Source of the DNA: Ruminococcaceae bacterium UBA3215 | GTDB taxonomy: Bacteria > Bacillota > Clostridia > Oscillospirales > Ruminococcaceae | DNA length: 64,000 nt | Assembly (NCBI GenBank): GCA_002363155.1 | Contig: DEWH01000002.1 | Coordinates: forward strand, 8,159 to 72,158 | Direction: 5' to 3' | In this document: one piece after another, positions 26,028 through 34,940 of the stretch | Numbering within the stretch: position 1 is the stretch's first letter | Layout of the letters: every line of letters begins with the position of its first letter | Position numbers and translations under genes: made by a program | Notes under the pieces: model-generated | What the model saw: the letters and a program-made list of their open reading frames with translations, nothing else | What the model was told of the DNA's origin: nothing | Database searches by the model: none

Positions 26028-27332
26028 ATGAAAGTTCCCGATCTTGCAGAGGCTACCGGCAGCGAAAAGACTGCCGCAAAGCCCAAGAACGTAGATCTTA
26101 ACAAATACAGAAAAAAGAAGAAGCGCGGTATGCTTCTGCTGAAGCTGATCGTGTTCCTGCTGGCAGTTATCGCTGTCATATTGGTCTGGCTGAACGCCGC
26201 CACTATCTTTGAACCGCTCAGAGGTATCGCTTCAAAAGTCGAGACAAAAACCACCGAAGATGTGGGATTCCCGATAGAGCTGCCCGGAAGCAGCGGATAT
26301 TCGATAATGCGGTTCGGCGAAAACTTCTCGCTGCTCACCGACACCTACCTCTACGCTTACGATACCTCCGGCGCGCAGAACTATGCGCTCAAACACGGTT
26401 ACAGCCACCCCGAACAGGCTACCAACGAAAAACGCATTCTCCTCTATGACAAACTCGCCTACAACTTCGCCCTTTACAGCAAATCCAGCCTTATCTACCA
26501 GAAGGCTCTCGAAGATAAGATAGTCTATGCGTCGGTGGGAGATGACAGCCTCGCCGCGATAGTCACCCAGTCCAAGCGCTACGCAAATATCCTCTACATC
26601 TACGACGACGGCGGAAACTGGCTCTATACAAAGAAATTCGCGGACGAGAACGTGATGCAGGTCTGCTCGGAGGGAGACGGAGAACATATAATCGTCTCCA
26701 CTGTCAGCGCTTCCCAGGGCGATATTCTCACGAATTTCTACCGCTTCTCCGTGAAATCGGCGGAAGCTCCGCTGTGGAAGTACACGCTCCGGACAGGAAG
26801 CCTTCCCTGCGGACTGTCGGCGGACAGAGACAAGGTCATCGCAGTCTGCGACAACTGCATTCTCTCGCTCAGTACCGCTTCCGGCGAACAGAACGGGCTT
26901 TATGCCTACTCCGGAACACTGAAGAACTTCCATATAGGCGATGACAGAGTTCTCGTGCATTACAGCGATATCTCCACCAACAAAAGCGTGCTGATCGAGC
27001 TCGATCAGACTGCGGCTGCGGTATCCCTCGCCTATGTTTCGGCAAACGCGTCGGGTCTGTACGGCGATGCAAGCGGTATCTACGTTCTCGAAGGCTCACG
27101 CGTGAAGATATTCGATGAGGGGCTCATCGGCGAAAGATACATTCAGGCGACCGAGGACGATTACTCCGATTTCGTGAAGATATCCGGCAATCTTTATATG
27201 CTCGGCTACGAGACGATAGGAAAGATAAATGTTTACAGAGCGCAGGACGATGAGGGAGCGGAAGCTGGCAAAGCCTCCGCAGATACAGAGATGACCTCCC
27301 GCACCGAAAGCGAGCTTATAATCACAGAATGA
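26028..27332 (+). CDS. DUF5711-like membrane-anchored beta-propeller protein
   Basis: This 434-aa protein starts at an ATG with an AAGAGGTG site. It has a short basic cytoplasmic tail (KYRKKKKRG), one membrane helix at about residues 35-58 and an extracytoplasmic part of repeated beta-strand blades (YDDGGNWLYTKKF, ILYIYDDG, CILSLSTASGEQ). The architecture matches DUF5711 proteins of Clostridia. It heads a run with the CvpA-like and ClpE-like genes. The role is unknown; a surface sensor or envelope assembly role is a guess. Confidence 0.65.
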   Translation: MKVPDLAEATGSEKTAAKPKNVDLNKYRKKKKRGMLLLKLIVFLLAVIAVILVWLNAATIFEPLRGIASKVETKTTEDVGFPIELPGSSGYSIMRFGENFSLLTDTYLYAYDTSGAQNYALKHGYSHPEQATNEKRILLYDKLAYNFALYSKSSLIYQKALEDKIVYASVGDDSLAAIVTQSKRYANILYIYDDGGNWLYTKKFADENVMQVCSEGDGEHIIVSTVSASQGDILTNFYRFSVKSAEAPLWKYTLRTGSLPCGLSADRDKVIAVCDNCILSLSTASGEQNGLYAYSGTLKNFHIGDDRVLVHYSDISTNKSVLIELDQTAAAVSLAYVSANASGLYGDASGIYVLEGSRVKIFDEGLIGERYIQATEDDYSDFVKISGNLYMLGYETIGKINVYRAQDDEGAEAGKASADTEMTSRTESELIITE

Positions 27333-27364
27333 CAGATAATAAAAGGAGATAGTTTACAGAAAAT

Positions 27365-28408
27365 ATGGGAAGCGAGTTCTTCTGGTTCCTCGATATCGCC
27401 GTTTTAGGCATACTCGCTGCGAACCTTTACCGCGGTGCCAAAAAGGGCGCAGTTGCCGTCCTTATCAGCGCTGTGGCGGCAATTGCCGCTTTCATCGTCG
27501 CATTCGCGTTCAACGACGTTATATCCGAGAAGATATACGATTCGTTCATACGCTCGAATGTGGAGGATTATATGAGCGAAAAGCTCGGAGATTCGATAAA
27601 CAAAGAGATGATAAAGGGACTTTCCGGAACGGATATGTCCGAGGCTCTCGTGAACGGCACTTATCTGCGTGATATACAGATAAAGTACGATGACAAGCGC
27701 CATGCCGATCTCGATATGTCCGCAGTCGATCTCACAAGGACCGGCGTGCAGTACGCCGATCTTTCCGGCTTCGGCATTGATGAATACTTCGACTGGTCCT
27801 ATGTGAAACTCGGACATCTCGATGTAACCGAAACGGAAGTGAACAAGTACGGGCTCGGAAATATCGTACTCGCCCGGATCATCGCCTCAAACCTCACTTC
27901 ACAGACCGTGACGCGGGCTTTCACCGATATCGGAGAAAAGCTTGCCGATACAGTCTCGCCCTCGCTCCGGAACCTCGGAAGCGATCTTTCCGCCGGAAGC
28001 ACCGACGCGGTTTACAGCTTCATCGTCTCGATCCTCACCGTCGCGGATCAGACCTTCGGCGACAGGATAATGGACGATATCATAACGCCGACTGTGATGA
28101 TACCGCTGCGGGCGATCGTGTTCTGCGTGCTGTTCGCGCTGGTGATGCTGATACTCGGTCTTATCGCAAACGCAACAAAGGTTATAAACAAGATACCCGT
28201 CGTGTCATCGGTGAACGGAGTGCTCGGCGCACTTCTCGGACTTGCGGAGGGACTTGTGATAATCCTGCTGATCTGCATAATAATAAAGCTTCTGATCTCC
28301 CTCTGCGGAGATTCGCTGGTATTCCTGAACCGGAACACGATTGACAGGACTTACCTGTTCAGACACCTGTACTCATTCGATCCCCTTGCCCTTTTCGGCA
28401 GGAAATGA
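27365..28408 (+). CDS. CvpA family membrane protein
   Basis: This 347-aa protein has a CvpA-type N-terminus: a helix DIAVLGILAANLYRGAKKGAV, then a second membrane helix with F-N at its end. A long extracytoplasmic loop and two more helices near the C-terminus (LVMLILGLIANATKVINKIP) follow. It is longer than E. coli CvpA (about 160 aa) because of the central loop. CvpA-like proteins are tied to envelope homeostasis. A strong AAAAGGAGA site lies upstream, 33 nt after the DUF5711-like gene. Confidence 0.78.
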   Translation: MGSEFFWFLDIAVLGILAANLYRGAKKGAVAVLISAVAAIAAFIVAFAFNDVISEKIYDSFIRSNVEDYMSEKLGDSINKEMIKGLSGTDMSEALVNGTYLRDIQIKYDDKRHADLDMSAVDLTRTGVQYADLSGFGIDEYFDWSYVKLGHLDVTETEVNKYGLGNIVLARIIASNLTSQTVTRAFTDIGEKLADTVSPSLRNLGSDLSAGSTDAVYSFIVSILTVADQTFGDRIMDDIITPTVMIPLRAIVFCVLFALVMLILGLIANATKVINKIPVVSSVNGVLGALLGLAEGLVIILLICIIIKLLISLCGDSLVFLNRNTIDRTYLFRHLYSFDPLALFGRK

Positions 28409-28445
28409 CTTAAATACGAACTGACAAGAAAGGAAATATACAACT

Positions 28446-30845
28446 ATGGATATGATGTGCTCAAGATGCCGTAAAAGACCCGCTGTCGTTTTTATGTCGG
28501 GTATGAGCGGTACACAGAAATTTGAGAACGGATACTGCCTCAAATGCGCTAAGGAACTCGGTATCCCGCAGGTGGACAACTACCTGAAGCAGATGGGGAT
28601 ATCGGATATCGACTTTGAAAACGCTTCAAATATGCTGTTCGGAAATCCCGACGCGGATAACGATGACGAGGAAGATATCGAGGACGCAGAGATCATCGAC
28701 GAAGAGGACGGAGATGAATTTCCGGAGGACGACGACGATGAGGACGCGGTTGACGGCTTCAAGGAAGGCGGCACGATGCCCGCTTTCTTCCAGCGTTTCT
28801 TCGATATGAGCGGACGCACTCCCAACGAAGTTCCCGCAAGCGAGGAAGATATCAAAAAGGAAAATGAGCGGGAAAAAGCTGACCGCAAAAAACGTGCCGA
28901 GGAGAAGAAAAAGGCTGCCCAGGCAAAAAAGCGCAAGTTCCTCAACACTTTCTGCACCAACATCACCGACAAGGCGAAGAACGGGAAGCTTGACCGCATC
29001 ATAGGACGCGACAAGGAGATCGAGCGCGTTATACAGATACTCTCCCGCCGTTCAAAGAACAACCCATGCCTCATAGGCGAGCCCGGCGTCGGAAAGACCG
29101 CCATCGCCGAGGGTATCGCACAGCGTATCGCCGACGGGAATGTACCGTTTAGACTCCAGGACAAGGAGCTTTATCTGCTTGACCTCACCGCCCTTGTTGC
29201 CGGCACCCAGTTCCGCGGACAGTTCGAGAGCCGTGTAAAGTCGCTGATAGAGGAGATCAAGAACCTCGGAAACATCATCATCTTCATTGACGAAGTGCAT
29301 AACCTCGTAGGCACCGGCGACAGCGACGGAACAATGAACGCCGCGAATATGTTCAAGCCCGCGCTTTCCCGCGGAGAACTCCAGGTGATCGGTGCGACCA
29401 CATTCAACGAGTACCGCAAGCACATCGAAAAGGACAGCGCGCTTGAGCGCCGTTTCCAGCCCGTTACCGTGCTGGAGCCTACCATAGACGAAACGGCAGA
29501 GCTTCTGCGCGGGATAAAGGGCTACTACGAGGAGCATCACAAGATAAAGATCGGCGACGATCTTATAATGCCCTGCGTAACGCTCTCCGAGAGATATATC
29601 ACCGACAGGTTCCTCCCCGACAAGGCGATAGACCTGCTGGACGAAGCTTCGGCATGCGCAAGCATCAAGAGCGAAGATCTTACCGCAATGGAGAAGTGCA
29701 GGAAGCTTGAAAAGGAGCTTGCAAAGCGCGAAGAGGAGATCATGGAGGAATCCGAGATCGACTACGAGAAGCTTGCGGCGGTAAAGACGGAACGCGCAAA
29801 GAACGATGAGGAGATCAAGCGCCTTGAACCGCTGGTTTCCGAAGTGCATCTCACCCCCGCCGATCTCTCCACCGTCATCGAAATGTGGACGGGTATCCCG
29901 GCGCAGAAGATAATGGAGACCGAGTTCAGAAAGATTGCAAAGCTTGAAAATGTGCTGAAATCAAAGATCATCGGACAGGACGAAGCCTGCGAAAAGGTGG
30001 CGAAAGCGATAAAGCGCACCCGCGTAAACCTCACCACAAAGCGCAGACCCGCTTCATTCATCTTCGTAGGTCCTACCGGCGTCGGAAAGACACAGCTCGT
30101 AAAGGTGCTGTCCGAGGAACTTTTCAGCGGAGTTGAACCGCTTATCCGCCTCGATATGTCCGAGTATATGGAGAAGCACAGCGTCTCCAAGATCATCGGC
30201 TCGCCTCCCGGATATGTGGGATTCGACGATGCCGGTCAGCTCACCGAAAAGGTGCGCAGAAGACCCTACTCCGTGATACTTTTCGATGAGATCGAGAAGG
30301 CTCACCCGGACGTTATGAATATACTGCTCCAGATACTCGACGAGGGCAGGATCAGCGATTCCCACGGCAAGAAGGTAAACTTCGAGAACACCATAATCTG
30401 CATGACCTCGAATGCCGGTTCCTCTACCGGAGAGTCGGGAATGGGATTCGGCAAGACCGCAGGCGATATGTCCAGGGAAAAGGCAATGAAGGCGCTGAAG
30501 GATTTCCTGCGCCCCGAATTCCTCGGACGTGTGGACGAAGTCGTGGTATTCTCGCCCCTCACCGAAGAGAACTATGCCGATATCGCAAAGCTCCAGCTTG
30601 CCGATACAGTAAAGGCGCTCGGTGAGAACGGCATCACTCTTGAGATCGACGACAGCGCATACAAATATATCGCAAAGAAGTCCCACGGCGGAAAGTACGG
30701 CGGACGCGATATCCTCCGAGTTATCCGCGAGGAAGTCGAGGATAATATCGCAAATCTCATCATCGACGCGGAAGATAAAACTCCGGAGAAGATACTGCTG
30801 TCCGCAGACGATAACGGAATATCGGTCAGGCAGGGTGAAATATAA
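28446..30845 (+). CDS. ClpE-like AAA+ unfoldase with N-terminal zinc finger
   Basis: This 799-aa protein starts with a Cys4 zinc finger (C5, C8, C31, C34 in CSRCRK and YCLKCAK). A highly acidic linker (residues about 75-100) comes next and a coiled, basic segment follows. Two AAA+ domains have GEPGVGKT/IIFIDEVH and GPTGVGKT/VILFDEIE. A UVR-like middle coiled coil (KCRKLEKELAKREEEI) lies between them. A GMGFG loop in domain 2 suggests ClpP binding. No Clp_N repeats are present, so ClpE fits better than ClpC. It should unfold misfolded proteins for ClpP. No CtsR repressor lies nearby. Confidence 0.85.
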   Translation: MDMMCSRCRKRPAVVFMSGMSGTQKFENGYCLKCAKELGIPQVDNYLKQMGISDIDFENASNMLFGNPDADNDDEEDIEDAEIIDEEDGDEFPEDDDDEDAVDGFKEGGTMPAFFQRFFDMSGRTPNEVPASEEDIKKENEREKADRKKRAEEKKKAAQAKKRKFLNTFCTNITDKAKNGKLDRIIGRDKEIERVIQILSRRSKNNPCLIGEPGVGKTAIAEGIAQRIADGNVPFRLQDKELYLLDLTALVAGTQFRGQFESRVKSLIEEIKNLGNIIIFIDEVHNLVGTGDSDGTMNAANMFKPALSRGELQVIGATTFNEYRKHIEKDSALERRFQPVTVLEPTIDETAELLRGIKGYYEEHHKIKIGDDLIMPCVTLSERYITDRFLPDKAIDLLDEASACASIKSEDLTAMEKCRKLEKELAKREEEIMEESEIDYEKLAAVKTERAKNDEEIKRLEPLVSEVHLTPADLSTVIEMWTGIPAQKIMETEFRKIAKLENVLKSKIIGQDEACEKVAKAIKRTRVNLTTKRRPASFIFVGPTGVGKTQLVKVLSEELFSGVEPLIRLDMSEYMEKHSVSKIIGSPPGYVGFDDAGQLTEKVRRRPYSVILFDEIEKAHPDVMNILLQILDEGRISDSHGKKVNFENTIICMTSNAGSSTGESGMGFGKTAGDMSREKAMKALKDFLRPEFLGRVDEVVVFSPLTEENYADIAKLQLADTVKALGENGITLEIDDSAYKYIAKKSHGGKYGGRDILRVIREEVEDNIANLIIDAEDKTPEKILLSADDNGISVRQGEI

Positions 30846-31543
30846 TGGGTAAGAGGACCGCGCTCATTACAGGCGGGACAGGTGCTCTCGGAACAGCGCT
30901 CGTCCGTGAATTCGCCGCAGACTATGACGTTGTTTTCACTTACCTTTCCGACAGCGCACAGGCTGAAAAACTGCATTCGGAGTACGGCGCAAAGCCGGTC
31001 AGATGCGATCTTTCGGAAGCGGAGGATATATATGCCCTCGCGGAACAGGCAAAAGACTGCTCACTGCTGATAAACAACGCGGGGATAGCGCAGATAAAGC
31101 TGTTCACGGACGTGACGGACGAAGAGCTGGACAGAATGATAAGCACAGATCTTACCGGAACGATGCGCCTTACCCGTGAGATAAGCCGGGGAATGGTACG
31201 GGCGCATAAGGGCTGCATCATAAATATTTCCTCGGTATGGGGAGTGTACGGCGCGTCCTGCGAAGTTCCCTACTCCGCCGCGAAAGCCGGTATCATCGGC
31301 TTCACAAAGGCACTCGCAAAAGAGCTGGGACCGTCGGGGATAAGGGTGAACTGCATTGCTCCCGGAGTTATCGAAAGCCCCATGAACGGACACCTCACAG
31401 CGGAGGAGATGCAGGAGCTGAAAGACTCAACGCCCCTTATGCGCATCGGAACGCCGGAGCATATATCACACGCTGCCCGGTTCTTTGAGAGCAATGACTT
31501 CACTACCGGTCAGATACTCGGCGTTGACGGCGGGTTTATGTGA
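30845..31543 (+). CDS. SDR oxidoreductase (FabG/YmfI-like)
   Basis: This 232-aa short-chain dehydrogenase has the cofactor motif TGGTGALG, NNAG, the catalytic Ser in NISSVWG and Tyr-Lys in YSAAKAG, and a C-terminal GQILGVDGGF. It is the size of FabG. In Firmicutes this group also includes the elongation factor P 5-aminopentanone reductase YmfI, which I cannot separate from FabG by eye. It shares one base with the ClpE-like stop codon, so it is translationally coupled. Confidence 0.85.
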   Translation: MGKRTALITGGTGALGTALVREFAADYDVVFTYLSDSAQAEKLHSEYGAKPVRCDLSEAEDIYALAEQAKDCSLLINNAGIAQIKLFTDVTDEELDRMISTDLTGTMRLTREISRGMVRAHKGCIINISSVWGVYGASCEVPYSAAKAGIIGFTKALAKELGPSGIRVNCIAPGVIESPMNGHLTAEEMQELKDSTPLMRIGTPEHISHAARFFESNDFTTGQILGVDGGFM

Positions 31544-31544
31544 C

Positions 31545-31638
31545 GGTAAAACTGCGCTTGCGCACTTGTCCTTGGGTGCAAACCGCAAAGCGTCCTGCAT
31601 CGCTCAGACGGCACAAGTGCTTCGCGTCCGATGCACCT
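31545..31638. repeat. Short intergenic repeat before murL
   Basis: It contains GCGCACTTGTCC, GGTGCAAACCGCAAAGCG and CAGACGGCACAAGTGCTTCGCG, related to 24995-25080. It extends over the first ATG of murL, which weakens that ATG as the real start. Confidence 0.5.
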
Positions 31639-33010
31639 GATCGTGAAAGATGATATAACAGAAAGAAGTGTTTTTTTGGATAGATTTTCGGAACTTCGTG
31701 AAAAATACCCCGTCTTCATCTACCACAGCTATGACATAAACGACGAGGGATTCTCTTTCCGCTTCACGATCGGCGAATATGTATTTCTCCCCTCATGGAA
31801 ATGGAACGGTCTGAAAATTCCGGAGGATATGCCGCGGGAACTTATTGAGTATGTGATATTCTCGATAGGAATGACCGAGCTTGTGAGCTACTGGAAATGC
31901 GCCTGCCCTCCCCTCGTGCAGGTAAAGTGCGGCGCGCTTAACGGGGAGCAGATAAAGTGGTGGAAGAAGCTTTATTTCGGCGGGCTCGGCGAATTTTTCT
32001 ACCGCAACGGCATTGATACCGACATCGACAGCTTCATGCGCATAGAAGCGGATAACTGCGATGTTCCGCGCTTCACCGACCCGTTCAGCGGAGAGCGCAA
32101 AGGCGCGCTTATCCCCGTGGGCGGCGGAAAGGACAGCATCGTTACCCTCGAACTGCTGAAAGGTATGCGTGACGACAATCTCTGCTATATCATAAATCCC
32201 CGCAAAACCACGCTCGACTGCGCACACACGGCGGGTTACGCCGATGACAGCATCGTCGGGCTGAAACGCTCCATACACCCGGAGCTTCTCCGCAGAAACG
32301 CGGAGGGCTGGCTCAACGGACATACGCCGTTCTCGGCAATAGTCGCGTTCTCGTCCTACCTTGCGGCGCTCATCACCGGAAAGAAGTACATCGCGCTTTC
32401 AAATGAGAGCAGCGCAAACGAAGGCAATGTAAACGGCACCGGAGTGAACCACCAGTACAGCAAAAGCACGGAGTTCGAGCAGGATTTCCGTGAATACTGC
32501 GCAAAGTGGCTCACCGTCCCGCCAGATTATTTCAGCCTCCTGCGCCCTTGGAGCGAATGGCAGATAGCACAGAGATTCGTGCAGTACCCGAAGTACCTCC
32601 CCGTTTTCAGAAGCTGCAATGCCGGCTCAAAGACGGATTCCTGGTGCGGTAAGTGCGCGAAATGCCTGTATGTGTATATCATGCTGTCGGCATTTCTGGA
32701 CGACGGTGAGCTTAAAGGCATATTCGGCTCGGAGATGCTCGATGATCCGGCGTTCACCGACCTGTTCGACGGGCTGGTATATCCCGACCGCGACAAGCCT
32801 TTTGAGTGCGTCGGTACCCGCGACGAGGTGCAGCTTGCGCTTTACAACGCATATAAACGCAGAGAGAACGGTAATATGCCGTTCCTGCTGAAAAGATACA
32901 TCTCCGCCGAGCCGGAGAGACCCGTGAGCCTTGACAGCTTCTTCGACAAGAACAACTTCGTGCCGGAAGAACTGATCGGACTGCTCACGAAAGAGGAAGC
33001 AAAGGACTGA
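31631..33010 (+). CDS. murL: UDP-MurNAc-L-Ala-L-Glu epimerase
   Basis: This protein (up to 459 aa) resembles MurL, which epimerises the terminal L-Glu of UDP-MurNAc-L-Ala-L-Glu to D-Glu using ATP. It has an N-type ATP pyrophosphatase loop, IPVGGGKDSIVTLE (about residue 168). Further family blocks are ALSNESSANEGN, NHQYSKSTEFE, SLLRPWSEWQ and the Cys pair WCGKCAKC. The murD-like gene begins 9 nt downstream, reproducing the murL-murD2 pair known from Xanthomonas. Upstream context favours a TTG start at 31676 (GAAAGAAG site) over ATG 31631, which lies in a repeat. The assignment is from memory of motifs plus context. Confidence 0.78.
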   Translation: MHLIVKDDITERSVFLDRFSELREKYPVFIYHSYDINDEGFSFRFTIGEYVFLPSWKWNGLKIPEDMPRELIEYVIFSIGMTELVSYWKCACPPLVQVKCGALNGEQIKWWKKLYFGGLGEFFYRNGIDTDIDSFMRIEADNCDVPRFTDPFSGERKGALIPVGGGKDSIVTLELLKGMRDDNLCYIINPRKTTLDCAHTAGYADDSIVGLKRSIHPELLRRNAEGWLNGHTPFSAIVAFSSYLAALITGKKYIALSNESSANEGNVNGTGVNHQYSKSTEFEQDFREYCAKWLTVPPDYFSLLRPWSEWQIAQRFVQYPKYLPVFRSCNAGSKTDSWCGKCAKCLYVYIMLSAFLDDGELKGIFGSEMLDDPAFTDLFDGLVYPDRDKPFECVGTRDEVQLALYNAYKRRENGNMPFLLKRYISAEPERPVSLDSFFDKNNFVPEELIGLLTKEEAKD

Positions 33011-33018
33011 GACGCTTA

Positions 33019-34317
33019 ATGAACACGTTTTACGAAAAGCTTGCGGATTTCTTCCGCGGCAGAAATGTGCTGATACTCGGATTCGGGCGTGAGGGACGCT
33101 CCACGCTGTCTCTGCTGAAAAAGTTCGGCTGCAATATAACCATAGCCGACAGGAACGATGTTTCCTGCCTTGAAACGGACGGTATCGAGGTGATATACGG
33201 CGAGGACTATCTGAAATGCCTTGACCGGTTCGATATCATTATGAAGGCGCCCGGCGTTGTGCTGCTCGATCTCGTTCCGGACAGCGTAAAGGCAAGGATA
33301 ACCAGCCAGACCGATCTTCTCCTGCGTTTCTGCGAAAACACGGTGATCGGCATTACCGGCACAAAAGGCAAATCCACCACATCATCACTGATATTCCACA
33401 TACTGCGGAGCTGCGGTATTGACGCGCTTCTTATCGGGAATATCGGCGTACCGCCCCTTGACTGCATACCGGATCTCACCCCGAACACGGTCATCGTCTG
33501 CGAGATGTCCTGCCACCAGCTCGAATATGTCCAGGCTTCGCCGGATATCGCGGTATATCTGAACCTGTTTGAGGAGCATCTCGATCACTACACCGGCTTC
33601 GATGCGTACAGGAAGGCAAAGGAGAACATCTACCGCTTCCAGCGCAAGACCGACAGGCTGATAATAAACAAGTCTCTCGTCTGCGCAGGGATACCGTCCG
33701 AAGTGACGACAGCGAGCCTTGACGGCAGAGCCGACATATTCCTTGACGGGAACACCGTTTTCATTAACGGCGAGCCGTACACATTCACAACGAAGCTTCT
33801 CGGCAGGCACAATCTCTACAATATCGGGATAGCTGTCTGCGCGGCGAAGATGCTCGGCTGCGCGGACGAAGCGATACTTCCGGCTGTAGCGTCATTCGAC
33901 GGGCTTAAGCACAGGCTTGAAAACATCGGCACAGTGAAGAACGTGACGTATATAAATGACAGCATAAGCACCTGCCCCAGCACGGCTATTGCCGCTGTCC
34001 GCGCATTCGACGGCGTTGACACGATCATAGTCGGCGGAATGGACAGGGGCATAGACTACACCGAGCTTGTGGATTTTCTGAATGCGTCCGACATAGCGAA
34101 TGTGCTTCTGCTCCCGGACAGCGGGCATAAGATAGAACCTCTGCTCGATGCCTCAAAACGCAATATCTACCATGCCGCCGATCTTGCCGACGCTGTGGCT
34201 TATGCCAAGCTCGTGACAAAACACATCTGCCTGCTCTCCCCTGCCGCAGCAAGCTACGGCTTCTATAAGAACTTCGAGGAGCGCGGAGACCACTTCCGCA
34301 GTCTCGTGCTGTCGTGA
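33019..34317 (+). CDS. murD2: MurD2-type UDP-MurNAc-L-Ala-L-Glu ligase
   Basis: This 432-aa Mur ligase has the N-terminal UDP-binding Rossmann domain (VLILGFGREGRSTLSLL), the ATP loop GITGTKGKSTTSSLIF, the central CEMSCHQLEY and HLDHYTGF, and a C-terminal ligase domain (NDSISTCPSTAIAAV). Ordinary MurD adds D-Glu to UDP-MurNAc-L-Ala. Next to MurL it most likely adds L-Glu, which MurL then inverts. Whether a standard murD and the glutamate racemase murI exist elsewhere is not visible. A repeat begins right after the stop. Confidence 0.82.
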   Translation: MNTFYEKLADFFRGRNVLILGFGREGRSTLSLLKKFGCNITIADRNDVSCLETDGIEVIYGEDYLKCLDRFDIIMKAPGVVLLDLVPDSVKARITSQTDLLLRFCENTVIGITGTKGKSTTSSLIFHILRSCGIDALLIGNIGVPPLDCIPDLTPNTVIVCEMSCHQLEYVQASPDIAVYLNLFEEHLDHYTGFDAYRKAKENIYRFQRKTDRLIINKSLVCAGIPSEVTTASLDGRADIFLDGNTVFINGEPYTFTTKLLGRHNLYNIGIAVCAAKMLGCADEAILPAVASFDGLKHRLENIGTVKNVTYINDSISTCPSTAIAAVRAFDGVDTIIVGGMDRGIDYTELVDFLNASDIANVLLLPDSGHKIEPLLDASKRNIYHAADLADAVAYAKLVTKHICLLSPAAASYGFYKNFEERGDHFRSLVLS

Positions 34318-34446
34318 GAGAGTTGAGAGACTTGAGAGAGATTCGGAGAGACTTTGAGAGACTTTGAAAGACTTTGAGAGACTTTGAGACGGGGCGCTGC
34401 CCCGGACCCCGCAATCCCCCTTTAAAAAAGTGGTCTTGACCCCCTA
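34318..34446 (+). repeat. Gene-end repeat after murD2
   Basis: Starting at the stop codon, 34318-34390 holds about seven 11-bp GAGAGACTTTG-like units. A GGGGCGCTGCCCC hairpin follows, then CCCCGCAATCCCCCTTTAAA with an AAGTGGTCTTGACCCC end (34407-34446). The last block recurs almost unchanged at 49084-49121. Confidence 0.8.
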
Positions 34447-34584
34447 AATAAATTCGCCGCACGAGTGAGTATTTATCCCACATCTTGCACAGGCGGCGAC
34501 TCATTGACAGCCGCACTGCTTATTGTCAGTAATGATTCTACTGTTCAAGTCAAAGTAATGGGGAGACAGATTCCGGAGTTTGGT

Positions 34585-34650
34585 TCAAAAGCCTGCTGAA
34601 AACATACGTTTTCAGCAGGCTTTTCTTGTATTCTGAATGAAGTCTTCACC
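34585..34650 (+). repeat. Stem-loop element of the composite repeat family
   Basis: A perfect 16-bp stem (34587-34602 with 34609-34624, AAGCCTGCTGAAAA arm) ends in TTTTCTTGTATTCTGAATGAAG. The same shape with diverged arms occurs at 7947, 37305, 43229, 49213 and 52846. It could act as a terminator. The gap 34318-34940 holds only repeats and a promoter. Confidence 0.75.
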
Positions 34651-34688
34651 AACCCCATTGCATTTTATACTAAATCTGTATCTATCAT

Positions 34689-34767
34689 CAAGTAATTTCG
34701 TCACGATTCAGATATGCGCGCAGAGCGCGCTCCATAATTGTGCATTGTGAATTGTGCATTGTGAATT
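34689..34767. repeat. Second copy of the 48-nt core repeat
   Basis: 34689-34736 is identical to 25928-25975. It is followed by alternating GTGCATTGT and GTGAATTGT units. Confidence 0.8.
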
Positions 34768-34846
34768 TGTTTATTGGTGGGGTTGTGCAAATTAAACACA
34801 GAAATACATCAAAATTACTAAAAATGCCGGGAAAGCGCTTTTTCCG

Positions 34847-34875
34847 TTGACCTTGCGCTCCAAATATGTTATAAT
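34847..34875 (+). promoter_or_regulatory. Promoter of the vWA protein gene
   Basis: TTGACC (34847-34852) and TATAAT (34870-34875), 17-nt spacer, with a GAAAGGCAG site before the ATG at 34941. Confidence 0.8.
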
Positions 34876-34940
34876 ATGATTTACAACCACTCCACAATAC
34901 AGCATACATATTTATCACACGAAAGGCAGAATCTCATTAA

